Source: Nematostella vectensis
Taxonomy: Eukaryota; Cnidaria; Anthozoa; Actiniaria; Edwardsiidae
Assembly (NCBI RefSeq): GCF_932526225.1
Contig: NC_064039.1
Span: 7,019,001 to 7,083,000 of the forward strand
Direction of reading: 5' to 3'
Length of the DNA: 64,000 nt
Each line of letters begins with the position of its first letter. Position 1 is the stretch's first letter. Under the pieces are notes generated by a model. It searched no databases. It was not told where the DNA came from and saw nothing but the letters and a program-made list of their open reading frames with translations. Below, in pieces: positions 1-10,864 of the stretch. Position numbers and translations under genes: made by a program.

Positions 1-315
1 GGGTGATGTACACCTATGGTAACTACGAGGGGTGATGTGCACCTATGATAACTACGAGGGATGATGTGCACCTATGATAACTACGAGGGATGATGTGCAC
101 CTATGGTAACTACGAGGGGTGATGTCCACCTACGGTAACTACGAGGGGTGATGTGCACCTATGATAACTACGAGGGATGATGTGCACCTATGGTAACTAC
201 GAGGGGTGATGCGGACCTATGGTAACTACGAGGGGGGGATGTCCACTTATTGTAACTACGAGGGGTGATGTGCACCTATGATAACTACGAGGGGTGATGC
301 GCACCCGTGATAAAT
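1..315. repeat. 29-bp tandem repeat, about 11 copies
   Basis: The motif TGATGTGCACCTATGATAAC recurs with a strict 29-bp period (motif starts near 4, 33, 62, 91, 120, 149, 178, 207), with point variants and one-base slips near 236-266, fading near 315. The left end lies outside the window. There are no spacers between units, so this is a minisatellite and not a CRISPR array. Confidence 0.95.
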
Positions 316-1726
316 AAGAATGTTGGGATGCGCACTGCAAGTAACCAAAGCTGGCGCTGAGCCAACAATTAGGCTGTGACAACTGTTGATATTTTTTTCT
401 GGATAATTACAAGATACCTGCAAACAAATGTCTCGTGTCGCGGTAAAATTCTGCGTACTGACTACAGCCAAAAGACCACATAGTGGTCTCTTGCTACAGC
501 ACAGTGTGAGTGCGTAGCAAATGGATATACATTCCAAAATAATGCATTCTCAAAATACACAAAAACTGCATGGTAAAATAATTTTAATGATAAAAGAAGA
601 GAATGAAATAACTATACGATGCGTCAGTTATCATATTACAAAACATTTAAGATTTTTCAAATTATTTTATATTCGAGTTTAAAATAAATAATAACGATAA
701 AAAGGCATAAATACATCTGTATAAAAATGACTTGAAAATCCTGAGTAAGGAAGAATTTTATCGACGTTCGTCAATGGATTTGTGCAGTTTTGTTGTTGCC
801 TAGCGGCAAGTTGGGGAGATCTTTAGAACATATTACAAGTATTAAAAACCTTATCATTTGAATAACCCTTATTAAATGTCATGGCTTCGTTAGGCTCTCC
901 TCAGTGAATCACATTCTCCAGAAACACAGCAACATGGCGTTGAGCATAACTAGATTGTTGATGGATGAAGTCTCGCTTGAAGACGCTGCAAAAGTAATTT
1001 CATAGTGTTACAGCTTCGTCGAAAAATTGTGTCAAAAAATACTAAGCTGGGATATAAATTATGACATGCGCGCGTCAAACGTTTAACGCAATGCATGAAA
1101 TAGCATCCAGGTTCGTTTAGAGACGACTTCAGAGAAGAGTTCTTTAATGGCACATTTTACTGAGTTTTCTTTCGAGTCCGACATTCTTACAAACCCCCAT
1201 TTCGACTATTTCACTAACCAAGTTGACAGTAGTACAATCGGATGTGGAAATTCCGACCTGAGCAGGATTGTCCATTTTCTGTGTATTCATCCTTACAGGC
1301 GCATGTGTACCCCCCAGCAGTGTTCGAACAGACGGCATTTGAGTCACATGTGGAAGTCCCTACCGCGCATTCGTCAATATCTGTAAGAGAGGAGGGTTGA
1401 TCAAAATGATGTCTATTCTATGGGAGTTACCTGGAACTCTTGAAGTCGGAGGGGTAATAGTGACACCCGGCGGGAGGTAGCATCAAAGGATAAAAGTTCG
1501 GGAACTGGGTCTGACCGCCACCTTGGTTCCCCTTATTTTCACACAGGAAAAAAAACTCAATTTGAACGCAAGTGATAAAATCTTTCATTTGTCCGAGAAG
1601 TCACTGTAGATATATTTTGTTGGAGTCAACAAAAGTATAACAAGATACCACAGTGACTAGATTTCAAATCAATTTCAAACAATAGAAAAGTTCAAGGAAA
1701 GACTTCTTGGGTTTCTTATGTTGTAC
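316..1726. other. no recognisable gene
   Basis: AT-rich sequence with only short open frames lacking similarity I recognise. A few cysteine-containing frames on the minus strand near 430-540 do not have EGF spacing. Further exons of the minus-strand EGF gene could lie here, but I cannot define one. Confidence 0.5.
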
Positions 1727-4700
1727 CTGTGCACACTTCCCCAGAGCCAGTGTATCCAGCTTTACATACACAACTGGTATCACCGACGCATTTTGCATTA
1801 AAATCACATTTGAACATCCAGCTGTTGAACAAGAACAAACGAAAATTAGTGGAGAAAAAGAAAAATATTTATTAAAATATTATTTAGAATAATTTAGAAA
1901 AATAATTATCTGCTTCACACAGGCTTTTCTGTGGGACGGGTTTTATGCTCTCTTCATTTCAATCATAAAGCCGATATAGATTTTAAATAACATTGTAAAA
2001 AATGTCTTGCAAAAATAAGATAAAAAATAATAAATGTATTTCACTTCTATAGCGCAGATATCAATGTGGGGATACTCACTTGCCTTACACATGCACCTGG
2101 CTCATCCTTTTTCAAGAAAATGAGGGCACTGATGTAGCAGCAGATAATTAGATTATCTCATTGTTCTATTGTATTCCCGTTCTACTGTTTCCCCCCGCAT
2201 TGTTTTGTCTGTGGTGCATCAATCCAATTTGGTAAAATCTTCTGAAAGCTGGTACACGACCTGATGAGGATTTCACAGCCCCCCCCCCTCTGAAATGAAA
2301 AGTAAGGCCAGGTCACCAAGCTATCGCGACATTCCTTGCTGCTCTAGGGTACGGGAACCTTCCCATCTTTTTAAAACGTCTTGGGAGCCCTCGGTATATG
2401 TGAAGATGTAGAAATTCTTACCTAGCAAACAAAGCTGCTGTCCATCTCCTTTATATCCTGCCTTGCAGGAGCAATTGAAGCCCCCCGCGAAGTTCGTGCA
2501 CGTGGCATTTTCATGGCTTGGAGTAGCCCCACATTCGTTGATATCTACAAGTTACTATGTTTTTTTAAAATTTGGATTTTATCTTTTAGTTGGTGATTCT
2601 AGCGACGCATTAGAAGAAGATTAATCTATTACCAAAGTCTTTAGGAAAAAATGATTGTTCAAGTAACGGGTAAATTTAAAAAGACACCATTTAATTAATA
2701 GCATCATAAAATACATTTCAATCTATATCTTTATCTTTTTGTTTCGAGATTTGTTTAGTCTATTTAAAAAAAAAATACCTGTACAAACTTGTCCATTGCC
2801 AGAAAAGCCAGACTTGCACTGACATCCACTAGCCAAACACACGGCATTACTGTGGCAGCTAGGACAAGAGGCTGATGAAAGAAAATATAAAAGCAACTTA
2901 AAAAACATCCAGGACACTGAAACAATATAGTGGCTCATGGCCCACAAATTCTATACTGTTGCCCCTTGTAAAATGAAGTAAAGTAATGTACCACAAACGT
3001 GGCCGTTGGCCATTTGTTGGGCAGCACAGAATACATAGAATTGTAGTCTGTATTATCAAGCTTGGATAACTTGTCACAATCGCCACTGTATTTGCAGTTG
3101 GAGTTTGTCATGTAGCCACGGTTATAACATGTATCTGTGAGAAGGATTGTGTTCTGGTCGGAGCCCCAGAAACTGAAAAAATAATACATTCAAGAAAATT
3201 CTAGTTAAGGAGGAGGATCATCCAAAACAGCCCATAACGCGACGTGCGCTACCATGACAGCCTTGACCGTTTAAGGATAAGAGCCAATAAGGATCTTAGA
3301 AAAATGCCATCTGATTAACATGAACCTCACTAGCCCATCAGAGTGGCTACAAAACGCTGCACATCAATAAGCAGGTCCGTACCCTGGGGGGGTCAGGGGG
3401 TGCGAACGCAACCCCCCACAATGGCCGAAGGTCCACTTTCGGTTCCCAATGGACGTGCTATTTGTAGACAAAACTATAAAGCAAAAGCTAGATTACTCTG
3501 GTATGTAGCCAAATCCGACAATAAACGTCCCGTGAAGATACTGCAAAGGCGTAAAAAAATCCTTTTTTTGTTCTTTCGGGGGTGTTCAGATTTTTATCAA
3601 AGAACTTATTCCCCTCCCGGGAAAAAGTTGTTACTTTTTTTCGGTTTTTGCACCCCCCCAAGAAAAAACCGGGCCTGATAAGGCTGGGTCCTGGCCTGAT
3701 AATCTTATAAAAATTTAAGCTATAAGCTTGCGAAGCGCACAGTGCATGGGAGTAGTCGAGGTAGGTTTCCATGTGGACTGCGCGTGCAAGCTTATAGTTG
3801 GGATGGCCTCTTAGCTAGCTTTCCTTAGACTTTATCTTGGTGTCCATGTTAACACACATGTCATGCTATAAATACCTCATGTGGTCTCCATCTTTGAATG
3901 CATCTAGAAGTACACTCCTGTTGACTGCGGAGGGAACTCCACGAATGTCCCATCCTGTCTGAAACACCTGGAATCCATCATCTAGCCGGACACTGTCGAA
4001 AATATTCTTGAATTGCTCTAGAAAACCATTCTCTTTCTGTCTTCCAGCTACAGTAAATCCCCAGGAGAGTCTAAAAATTTGCTGGTTTGGACTTCTGTAG
4101 TGAAATGTGTTTTCCAGGAGGCAGGGTAGGTTTGGGTGTTCAGAGAAGAGTCAAAATTAGCAATGCAGTCCATGACAAATGCTAGCTTCACACTTCCGCT
4201 GCCAATGTATGCGGGGATGTTCTGAATGAAAGCCATACTTCTGCAGCTCTTATTGCAATGTGCCAAGTTTACTGGTCCAGTTTCTGATCTGTCAAAAGCC
4301 ACAAATAAGGCACTGTGGTTTCTGCTGCAATTCTGTGATCCTGTGGAAGGTAGAATAAAAACAAACAGCCATTTAATCATGGGTGGTACAGGGAATTGCT
4401 GGCAGGCAAAGTGATGTGGGAATGGAGGGGTTTGTTGACCTTTGGAAATTTTTAAGGGGTGGGGAAAAGGGATGGGAAGGTGAGAAAGAGCTGAAAGGTC
4501 AGGACAAACTATTTTTACTTTTTTCAAGTATTACTTTCTGCTAATTCAAACTAACTTTGAATTCACTTAGATACTATCTTTATCCCTTTCTTCTCTAGTT
4601 ATCTGTTAGCTGTTTTTTCCTTCCTTAAAGGTTAGAATTAACAGGGACCACTGCAATTCAAATTTGGAACCCTGTGCATTTAGAAGTTGCTCAATCTTAA

Positions 4701-7700
4701 GAAATCCGCATATTTTTTTTTTTGATTCGCATGGTTTGACACATAAACAATAGCATCGATTGAAATTTATTTAAAAAAAACGAAATTCGACCGTAGAAGC
4801 AATCAAAATCCGAAATCCGCGCCCGAATTGTGAAGAGATCCGTGATCTGGCGTACTTCCAAAATCCGCCAATCCGCTGAAATAATAATCAAAATCCGTAA
4901 TCCGTGAGCATTTCGGGGCCGAATCCGCCAATCCGCGGACCTATTCACCCCCCCCCCCCCCCCCCCCCTGCTAGCTAATTGAGGCTTTAGCTTTTCAACA
5001 ACTGCTTAGAGTTTATGCAGGCGCATAGCTAGGGGTAGGCAGAGCTGAAGTTTCTCATTTTGTTAAGGCGCATGTGTGCACTTACCTCTCTTGTAGTGGT
5101 ATGGGATGTTTGGAAATTTTGCAAATGTGTAGTCAAACCAGCAGTTTCAAGCTTGCTCTGGATATAGTTAAGAGCATTTTGTCGGTTTTGGGCAAATTGT
5201 GCCTGGCTTGGGTTATGGGCTCGTTGGTTTTCAAATTGCATCGAATAAGTTGTGTACTTCTGTTTCATTGCAGCTGGCATATTAGCACCTAAAAGTTAAA
5301 GACAAGTGTAAGTAGGGCTGCCTATAGCTGGTCAACGCCCTTTACCCCCCCCCCCCCCCTAAACCAGTGACCGCGGAGCATGTTGAAAAGTCGGTGGGCT
5401 GACAATTGAAAAAATTATCACATTGAAACACAAAAAAGACAAAAAAGACCATAGTATTTGACTTGTTTCTGTCGGAAAAAGTGGTGAGGCCGCGGCCCCC
5501 CAGCCCCTCCCCCTCCGCCGTACCTGTACGTAAACCCCCTCCCTTGAAGGATTGCAATGTTTTAGGGGGGACAGTATATAGATAGGCTAGAAAGAATCCT
5601 GCAGAGATAATAAAGTGCAGGAAAACATTAATGCACAGAAAAAAAATATAAAAGCATTTTTCTGCATAATTAAAAAAAAACTTTGTACGAGTCAACACTT
5701 CTTCCACCCTCTAAAATATCAACTACTGTAATTGCTCGAATAAGAACTTCACCTAAATGAAAAATAAGAAAAAGCACACCCCCCGAATAAGCGCCTCGCC
5801 TAGAACATAAAAAAATAAATAAAGAAGCGCCGCGAAGCTTTTTTGCAGTTGTTTACTCCTTAGCAGTCTCATTCCCCTCGCAACCTTCCCACAGGCAACC
5901 CGCTGTTTTTTTTTCCTTTCATTCAAATAAGTGTTGCGAGGTTGCGAGGGAAGCAATATCCCACGGACGTAGATTGTGGCCGATTCCGCGGACTCCCAGC
6001 GGTCATACTCAACCTCACAGTCGAAATTTTCCGATCACCATCTATCTCCAGAAAGTGGGAGATTGTCGGAGAAATCCAAGGTGGCGATCCGATTTTTGTG
6101 TGTGGTGACATACCATATAAATATCTAGTCTTAGTCTACCAAATTTAGTTAGTGTTTATTTATTTATATGTCGTCAGGCAGGTTAAAAAAATAAATGAGC
6201 AAGAACGGACGAGTGAGTCAGCCAATTAGTTTCCTAATCTCGACTTAGGACGCGCGGGTTCGTTGTTTTGCGTTTTATCTCTGGTAATCATAACAAAAAC
6301 GTAAGTGGAGGGGTTGCGCAGCCATAGATATCATATAATACCTATCTGAAAAAAATGCCAATTCATGATGTAATTTCTGTAGACTCTTTTGTGAGTTTTA
6401 ATTGAAAATTTTAAAGTACTTATAATAAGTTACTTGACGAGTATATATCCATGTAAACCCTCAAAATGAATGAAACTTCATATGCTAAGATGTACCCATT
6501 AAAGTAACTAAAATAAGGACTCAATCAAGCTTACGCTAATAACTTTAGTAAAATAGAACAAAGGAAAAAAAAGTAAAAGCACCCGCCAGCTGTCATGGTT
6601 CAAAGTTATATAAGATACATTATCAGAAAATTTAAATGAAAATGGTTGGAAAACTTCATTTAGAATACAAAAAAGGCAGAAATTGTCTCTCTTAGTAGTA
6701 TGGGTACATAAGAGATAAATGTGACTCTTTTGTCATATGGCCGCCATCTTCTTTTATGATGCTCGATTCCGAAGCATTCCGATTAGGAGGTTAGATATGG
6801 GACGGCACTAAAATGGTCGCATTCGTCACGGGAGTATTTGGTGAAGTGTTGGCGTGCTTAACATTTTTGTATGCTGCTCTGGTCAAGTTTGCGTGCTGCT
6901 CTGAATGCAAATTTCTATACCCACCCCGACCACTCTTTGTATCGAATGCAAAGAAACTCCTGCCCCCCTCTGGATGTTTTTTTTGTCGAATTTTTCGCCG
7001 AGATTTCGTGGTCAGATCTGTTTCCATGACTGATTTTAAGGTAAAGTGTAATTTCAAATCGCAGTTGATCCTTCGCCTGTGCTTTATAATGGAAGCAATT
7101 GGCACCAGAAGTTAGCTCCATCATCGCTCTAGTGATATATGTGGAGAAATTTATATTTTGCGTTGATTTTATTTAAATAAAAATAAATTCAGCAGGAGTG
7201 GCGTCACACAGTTTGGGAATAACTTTCCACCCTTGACCGAACTTAAGCCATTAGGCTTGAAGTCGAGTTTTTGCAAAACCCGAATCTTTCTGAAAGAATT
7301 CGACGCAGGGGTGTAAAACGAGTGTTCCAAACATGAATGGACACAATAAGGTATAAGACATATGTATTTGAAAGGAGTTTTATTGAGAACTTCGTAACTC
7401 GACCACAATCTACGTCCGTGGGAAATGTGCACAAAACATGTTTATGCTTATCTTAAGGGATCGCAAAAATATTAGAAACGTAAAAACTATATCTTCTTTG
7501 TTTATCAACATTCTCTCCAAACGAATACAAAGATTTTAAGCAATACGCCGACACATTTAATCCCTTGCCATTATTTACATTCAAATGAAACAGCTGCGTT
7601 AAATCATTATAAAGCTATAACATAATTCAGTCGTTTTCAGCTCGCATAGATCTATACAATTTACTACAGGATACCTTGGCAATCCATAGCTATCATAGTC

Positions 7701-8131
7701 TAGCAGGAAAAAATGTATGACTGATTTATAATTTTTGCGTTTTACTGTAGCTAGTATATCCTAAAGCGGATTGTGGTCAGAAAACAGCATTTATAATTTC
7801 ACCAATCTCAAGGTACATATATATATTGAAATTGCAACACAAATTCACAACTAAAATGTAATTGCTACCTGGAGATTCACCTTCAATCGCGGACTATGCT
7901 GTTGCCCTGTATGAGGCCAAAAGGTCTAGCGTCATGCTATGGCCCACATCTCGCATTACCAGTCTTGTAACACACGACTTAAACACAACATATTTACCGT
8001 ACTTCCTATGTAACAAGCAATATATTTACACGGACTAATCAATCTTCACATGGAGATATATTTTACTGACCTCTTGTAATGCCGCTGGCGGCTAAGATGA
8101 AGAAAATACAAAAGAGTACGGTGCAGTACAT
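1727..8131 (-). CDS. secreted M28-peptidase-like protein with EGF domains (possibly broken)
   Basis: Model exons, 5' to 3': 8131-8071 (hydrophobic signal peptide beginning MYCTVLFCIFF), 5288-5086, 4340-3876, 3172 to about 2946, 2871-2779, 2544-2422 and 1821-1727; more may exist. Exon 2 (NRQNALNYIQSKLETAGL) resembles the N-terminal helix of M28 aminopeptidases. Exon 3 (ALFVAFDRSE, then KLAFVMD) and exon 4 (SDQNTILLTDT, then TATFVVHYF) resemble the M28 core and C-terminal helix. I could not find an exon with the usual first zinc ligands, and the exon 2/3 phase does not fit, so an exon is missed or lost. The last three exons encode EGF modules; 2544-2422 is a calcium-binding type starting DINECG, with phase 1-1 borders. 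Exon 3 changes frame near 4060, and the 1821-1727 EGF changes frame after its second cysteine, each repaired by one base at a homopolymer. It is either an extracellular inactive or active peptidase-like protein, or a decaying copy. Confidence 0.55.
3372..3677 (+). mobile_element. MITE, CAGG termini, 5-bp TSD (ATAAG)
   Basis: The element starts CAGGTCCGTACCC and ends GGGCCTG. It is flanked by the direct repeat ATAAG at 3367-3371 and 3678-3682. The body matches, in opposite orientation, the element at 53323-53686 (shared stretches include TTTGTAGACAAAACTATAAA and ACGTTTATTGTCGGA on one strand or the other). It lies in an intron of the M28/EGF gene. Confidence 0.8.
4690..4970. repeat. AATCCGC-rich repeat ending in poly-C
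   Basis: The motif AATCCGC/AATCCGT recurs at least eight times between 4700 and 4940 and is followed by a run of over 20 C at 4947-4969. No coding signal is seen. It is probably an inverted-repeat element remnant in the intron between exons 2 and 3 of the M28/EGF gene. Confidence 0.6.
5960..7422. mobile_element. 1.46-kb inverted-repeat element
   Basis: CCCACGGACGTAGATTGTGG at 5960-5979 recurs exactly in inverse orientation at 7403-7422; allowing one mismatch, the match extends to about 24 bp. No transposase is recognisable inside. No clear target-site duplication is visible (flanks AATAT and AAATG), so the superfamily is unknown. An inner segment near 6738-6750 contains GCCGCCATCTTC, the reverse complement of a YY1-type site. 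Confidence 0.65.
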
Positions 8132-8302
8132 CTTAAACTTGAAGGCTCTGCCTTTGTTGCTGGCGGGTCGACAAGGAAATTGGATGTTACAGATTAATTG
8201 GTGTCAGTTCTTTATACCGAATGGCCCGCCTTGTTAGCCGTATTGTCCCATTTTGGAATAAAGTGCGCTGATCCTAATGATCTCATGTTTAGTGACGCTT
8301 AA

Positions 8303-9056
8303 TGACGTCACGGCTGTTATGTCCGTGTTAGGGTTTGATTAAAACACAGAAATAGAAGTTCAGTAATTGGTTTGATAAAACTTTTATGAAGCTAATGTAA
8401 CATGTAAGAACCAGCAAAATTCTGGTTAATTTGCTAAACAAAATGGCTCGAAATGTTATAGCTTCTCCCCCCCCCCCCAATATTTTGGGGCCTCCCCGGC
8501 TCCTATATTTTAAGACCTGCTACAGGAGCTCTGGACTAACGCGTGATATAAGCTGATGCAGCACGATAAATTAAGGTGACCTTCAATACCAAGGCTTATT
8601 AAAGTTGTTTTACTTTGCATGTAGTCATCAAAAGCGTGTTTTTTTCCCGATTTATTTTGCACACTGAATTTATGTATTGTATTTCAAGTAAGACACGCTT
8701 TTCTACGTTATATGTTTTTATTTTTGCGTCAAATATAGTGACCATTTTAAGTAAAATTACAAATTTTTTTATTTAAAATACTAACTTTCTTTAAATATAA
8801 AATTGTGTTAACAAAATATCTTCACATCTGAAACATGAACAGTATTAACTTTTATTCCGATGAGATAGTCGGACCGTAGACCTTTGATGAGAAAGTTGCT
8901 AATTTTTTTTTAAATTCTAAATATATAATTGTGTTGATTTATAGTTACTCATGACAGGGCATTTCGTCCAAGTGACGTCATAAGGCTTGTGTACCAAGTG
9001 ACATCAACACAGGCCTTCATCCAGCTGACGTCATCATGCCATCCAAGTGACGCTAT
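8303..9056. promoter_or_regulatory. CRE-like site and cluster of TGACGTCA motifs
   Basis: Perfect palindromic TGACGTCA octamers occur at 8303-8310, 8973-8980 and 9026-9033. The last two belong to a four-copy cluster of CCAAGTGACGTCA-like motifs spaced about 25 bp apart (near 8969, 8994, 9020, 9043), with degenerate copies. The 8303 site lies 172 bp upstream of the start codon of the minus-strand M28/EGF gene. CREB/ATF binding is known for this octamer; function here is inference. Confidence 0.45.
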
Positions 9057-9189
9057 CAATTAAGGACGTGCACTCCACGTGAAATGATAACAGAGCATGC
9101 CGCGCAAATGACTTCATTGAAGTTCTTTTTTTCTCTGTCAAGGCAATGGCACCAAGAGACGGCATTATTTTAATAATTTTGTCACAGCC

Positions 9190-10864
9190 TTACGTGAGAT
9201 CGATGACATCACATGGAGTGGAGTCACTTTTGTTATCAAGCAACACCACGATTGCTTCTTCAACACTTCCTTTCGTTTGAAACAGCGCGTTCTGAACTGC
9301 TGCCTGGCTGCAGTCATGCATTACGCCGATTACCAAACCGATCTTCTCCTTGTCATAGAAAGCCTGAGGCTCAACGTAAATATCACTAGAGTCTTCCCCC
9401 GTCACACAAACACTAGAAGATAAGTTTGATTCTTGCTTTGTGAGGCTGTTCTCGGGAAGATTCCGCACACTCTCTTCTGTCAACAGCCCTTGATTGCCTG
9501 ACGATGCCTTACCAGTGCACGTGTTGCTCCAGTCGCTAGTCCCTCTTCCATGGTATTTATCTGACCTCGCGTCAAAGACATAGACAGCTCCATCCACGAA
9601 TGGGTTAAAAGCGCCTTCTTCTTGTGAGTCAAGGATTTCAATCTGTTTTTTTTCTTGATGAGATCCCATCTCGTTTAAAGTGATAGCGATATTTAATCGA
9701 GGAGCTGCTTCAACCTCAGACTTCGGCCGTTTTTTCACACAGTCATCGAATAAGTCGTCGATCTGTATCGCCCTGTATCGTTTCCGTCTTTTCTGGTCAG
9801 CAGACACCTGGCTTGCACACGAAGCATTATTGTGACATTGTGCATCATTAGTATCCACCGTTCCGTTTTCCCTTTTCACGCCTTCTCCGCGCGGAGAGTA
9901 AACCAAGTTATCGCGGCCAACAGATGTTGGCCAAATGTTAGTCTTGGGGGTATCATTTAGGCTAGCCTGGATTGCTCGCGCTAGTTCTCCGTCCGTCACT
10001 TTTACCCCATTCAAATCGCTCAGATCTACCTCTGAATGGAGGTTTCTCTTGTGCGCTGAGTATTCAATTAAATCGTCGTCATCAACCTTAGAACAAGTGC
10101 TAAAAGGTTTGGTGGTGTCGTTTAGACTAGCCTTTATGGCACGCGCTAGTTCTCTTTCTTCCGTTATCTCTGCCTCCCCTTTCACATCTTTTAGATCTGT
10201 CTTTGCCTTAACGCTTCTGATTCGCGGTGAGTATTTTGACATGCATTCATCATCCAATTTTGAACATATGTTAGACGTTTTGATTGAGTCCATTAAACAA
10301 GCCTGAATTGCACTGACAAAAGCACTGTCTTCCTTTTCTATTAGATCTGTACGATTTTCTTTAGTCCTCAAATAAAATCGTGGAGAGTGTTCCAAAATAT
10401 CTTCTTCATTAAATTTTGGACAAGTGTTAGTGGCTTTTTTGGTGTCCTCTAGACTAGTCTGAATTGCGCGCGTAAGATCACTATCTTCTGTTTCTTTTAG
10501 TTGCCTACTCACTTCAGTATGATTTCCTTTATTAAGGCTTCTCTTACGCGGCGAGTGGTCAAAGCCATCATCATAACCGAACTTTGGGTACGTGTCTTGA
10601 AGACTGGCCTGAATTGCACGCACCAAAGCAATATCTTTCTCCCCTCCTGTTTCACCTTTTTCTACCTTGGTCCCCGAATGAGTGGTTCTCATGCAAGATG
10701 GGCTGTTCAGCTCATCATATTGATCAAATTGTGAGCATGACTTAGAAATTGTTGCAGAGGGATCCATTCGTTTAATGGATGACCTTTCGCGCACGCCACC
10801 AGCAGTAGAGGCCGCTGTACCCTTGTTGAGCAGGCGCAAAGCTTCAAAATCACCTCGAGACACC
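9190..10864 (-). other. last MUS81 exon: five UIMs, UBA-like segment, C-terminal SIM
   Basis: This is one uninterrupted exon of 558 codons. UIM cores read, in order, LVRAIQASLQD, LTRAIQTSLED, FVSAIQACLMD, LARAIKASLND and LARAIQASLND, each preceded by acidic residues and followed by a serine/threonine-rich linker of 45-55 residues ending near a S-P-R motif. Each fits the UIM pattern with the invariant Ala and Ser (the third has Cys before Leu). The segment IGVMHDCSQAAVQNAL, then GSVEEAIVVLL, looks like a UBA/CUE-type three-helix fold. The protein ends DVIDLT, matching the hydrophobic SUMO-interacting motif. A basic cluster DQKRRKRYR lies midway and could be a nuclear localisation signal. Confidence 0.8.

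Noticed and set aside
3343-3678. 111-codon plus-strand open frame
   Set aside because: It coincides with the MITE at 3372-3677, whose second copy at 53323-53686 has different frames; no domain.
9935-10306. Plus-strand open frame of 123 codons
   Set aside because: It is the antisense shadow of the repeated UIM-coding exon.
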